From: JBKQHQ01 sp052148715
GTDB lineage: Bacteria; Pseudomonadota; Alphaproteobacteria; Rhizobiales; Xanthobacteraceae
NCBI GenBank assembly: GCA_052148715.1
Contig: JBKQHQ010000073.1
Span: forward strand, 1 to 13,542
Direction: 5' to 3'
DNA: 13,542 nt
Position 1 is the stretch's first letter. Every line of letters starts with the position of its first letter. A model generated the notes under the pieces. The model ran no database searches, was not told the DNA's origin, and worked only from the letters and a program-made list of their open reading frames with translations. Shown one piece after another: positions 13,122 through 13,542 of the stretch. The position numbers were made by a program, and so were the translations under genes.

Positions 13122-13337
13122 GGTGTCCCTACTCCTCGATTTGAACCCGGCGCGGGATAGCGGCCCCGCGCGAAGGCCGCAAGCTAGCCGGGTTCGGGCC
13201 CGCGCGCAAATCACGTCGGGAGTCGTTGTGCGGTGCGGCAGGAAACTGATTCTTAAAGCCGTTCCAAAACGGGGCGCGGTTGTGGGGCGGGCATCACGCG
13301 CCTACAATCCGCGCCAACAGCTTACAGGGGGGAAATC

Positions 13338-13542
13338 ATGTTGCGCCAAGTCACGCGGTTCTGCGTCCGCTATACCGAGCGGTGGATACCCGATCCCTAT
13401 CTCTACGCGGTCATCCTGACCTTCATCACGGTGGCGGGGGCGCTGATTTGGACGCCGAGCGACCCGCTGAAGATCATCGACGCCTGGTATAACGGGCTTT
13501 GGAGCATCCTCGCCTTCGCGCTGCAGATGGCGCTCATCCTGG
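13338..13542 (+). CDS. atoE: Short-chain fatty acid transporter, 5' part only (window ends)
   Basis: The first 68 codons of a gene that runs off the window. The sequence MLRQVTRFCVRYTERWIPDP, then YLYAVILTFITVAGALIWTP (21-40), SDPLKIIDAWYNGLWSILAF and ALQMALIL, is the start of the AtoE/short-chain fatty acid transporter family (PF02667, about 450 residues). These are inner-membrane carriers thought to take up butyrate and similar acids. One helix is at about 22-39, the next begins near 52. GGGGGG(A) ahead of the ATG at 13338 serves as the ribosome site. The 216-base gap before it has no gene. The family call is firm; substrate and symbol rest on the family name alone. Confidence 0.8.
   Translation, partial: MLRQVTRFCVRYTERWIPDPYLYAVILTFITVAGALIWTPSDPLKIIDAWYNGLWSILAFALQMALIL

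Overview
This 13.5 kb window is GC-rich and looks like a chromosomal accessory or stress-related region of an alphaproteobacterium. The order Hyphomicrobiales (Rhizobiales), close to Bradyrhizobium/Rhodopseudomonas (Nitrobacteraceae) or a neighbouring family, fits best. The evidence is the set of families (DUF1236, DUF3309, an ExoD-like protein, the 121-aa 'SWGGWVTG' protein), two GGAAC-N16/17-CGTT promoters of the alphaproteobacterial general stress sigma factor EcfG, and two intergenic repeat types common in these genomes (one reads 'MAGLVPAIHV', the other 'PEPVEGRRVEG' when translated). The genus is an inference from family resemblance and was not tested by a search.

Layout. 1-548 holds two broken 3' ends, a sensor histidine kinase and then a P-type cation ATPase, each with one frameshift. 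584-1453 is an intact PPK2-family polyphosphate kinase. 1545-1823 may be a small orphan gene. 1896-2570 (minus) is a Crp/Fnr-type regulator. 3088-3375 is a small secreted Asp/Arg-rich protein behind a perfect EcfG promoter. 3615-4301 is a secreted DUF1236 protein whose stop codon lies in the edge of a 173-bp palindromic repeat element. 4616-5743 (minus) is a fatty acid desaturase with all three histidine boxes. 6139-6303 (minus) is a DUF3309 membrane peptide and 6522-6695 (minus) a CsbD-like protein. The latter is divergent from a secreted PRC-barrel protein (6923-7426) that has a second perfect EcfG promoter. 7653-7850 and 7991-8356 are small hypothetical proteins. 8565-9167 (minus) is an ExoD-family membrane protein. 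9336-9674 is a conserved hypothetical followed by groES (9750-10064) and groEL (10143-11789), closed by a strong terminator. 12053-12724 is a HicA/HicB toxin-antitoxin pair behind an inverted-repeat operator. 12807-13121 (minus) is a two-helix membrane protein with a Gly/Tyr/His tail. 13338 to the end is the start of a short-chain fatty acid transporter.

How they fit together. Most of the recognisable genes deal with stress: polyphosphate handling, an effector-controlled regulator, envelope proteins, CsbD, membrane-lipid desaturation, the chaperonin and a toxin-antitoxin pair. At least two transcription units (3088 and 6923), and perhaps the divergent csbD, look controlled by EcfG, so part of the window is probably a general-stress-response neighbourhood. 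I saw no tRNA, rRNA, CRISPR array, transposase or phage gene. I did not find a clearly new multi-gene system. The most useful leads are the EcfG promoters, the double pseudogene junction, the hicAB control region with a mini-ORF, and an unexplained hydrophobic reading frame overlapping the start of exoD.
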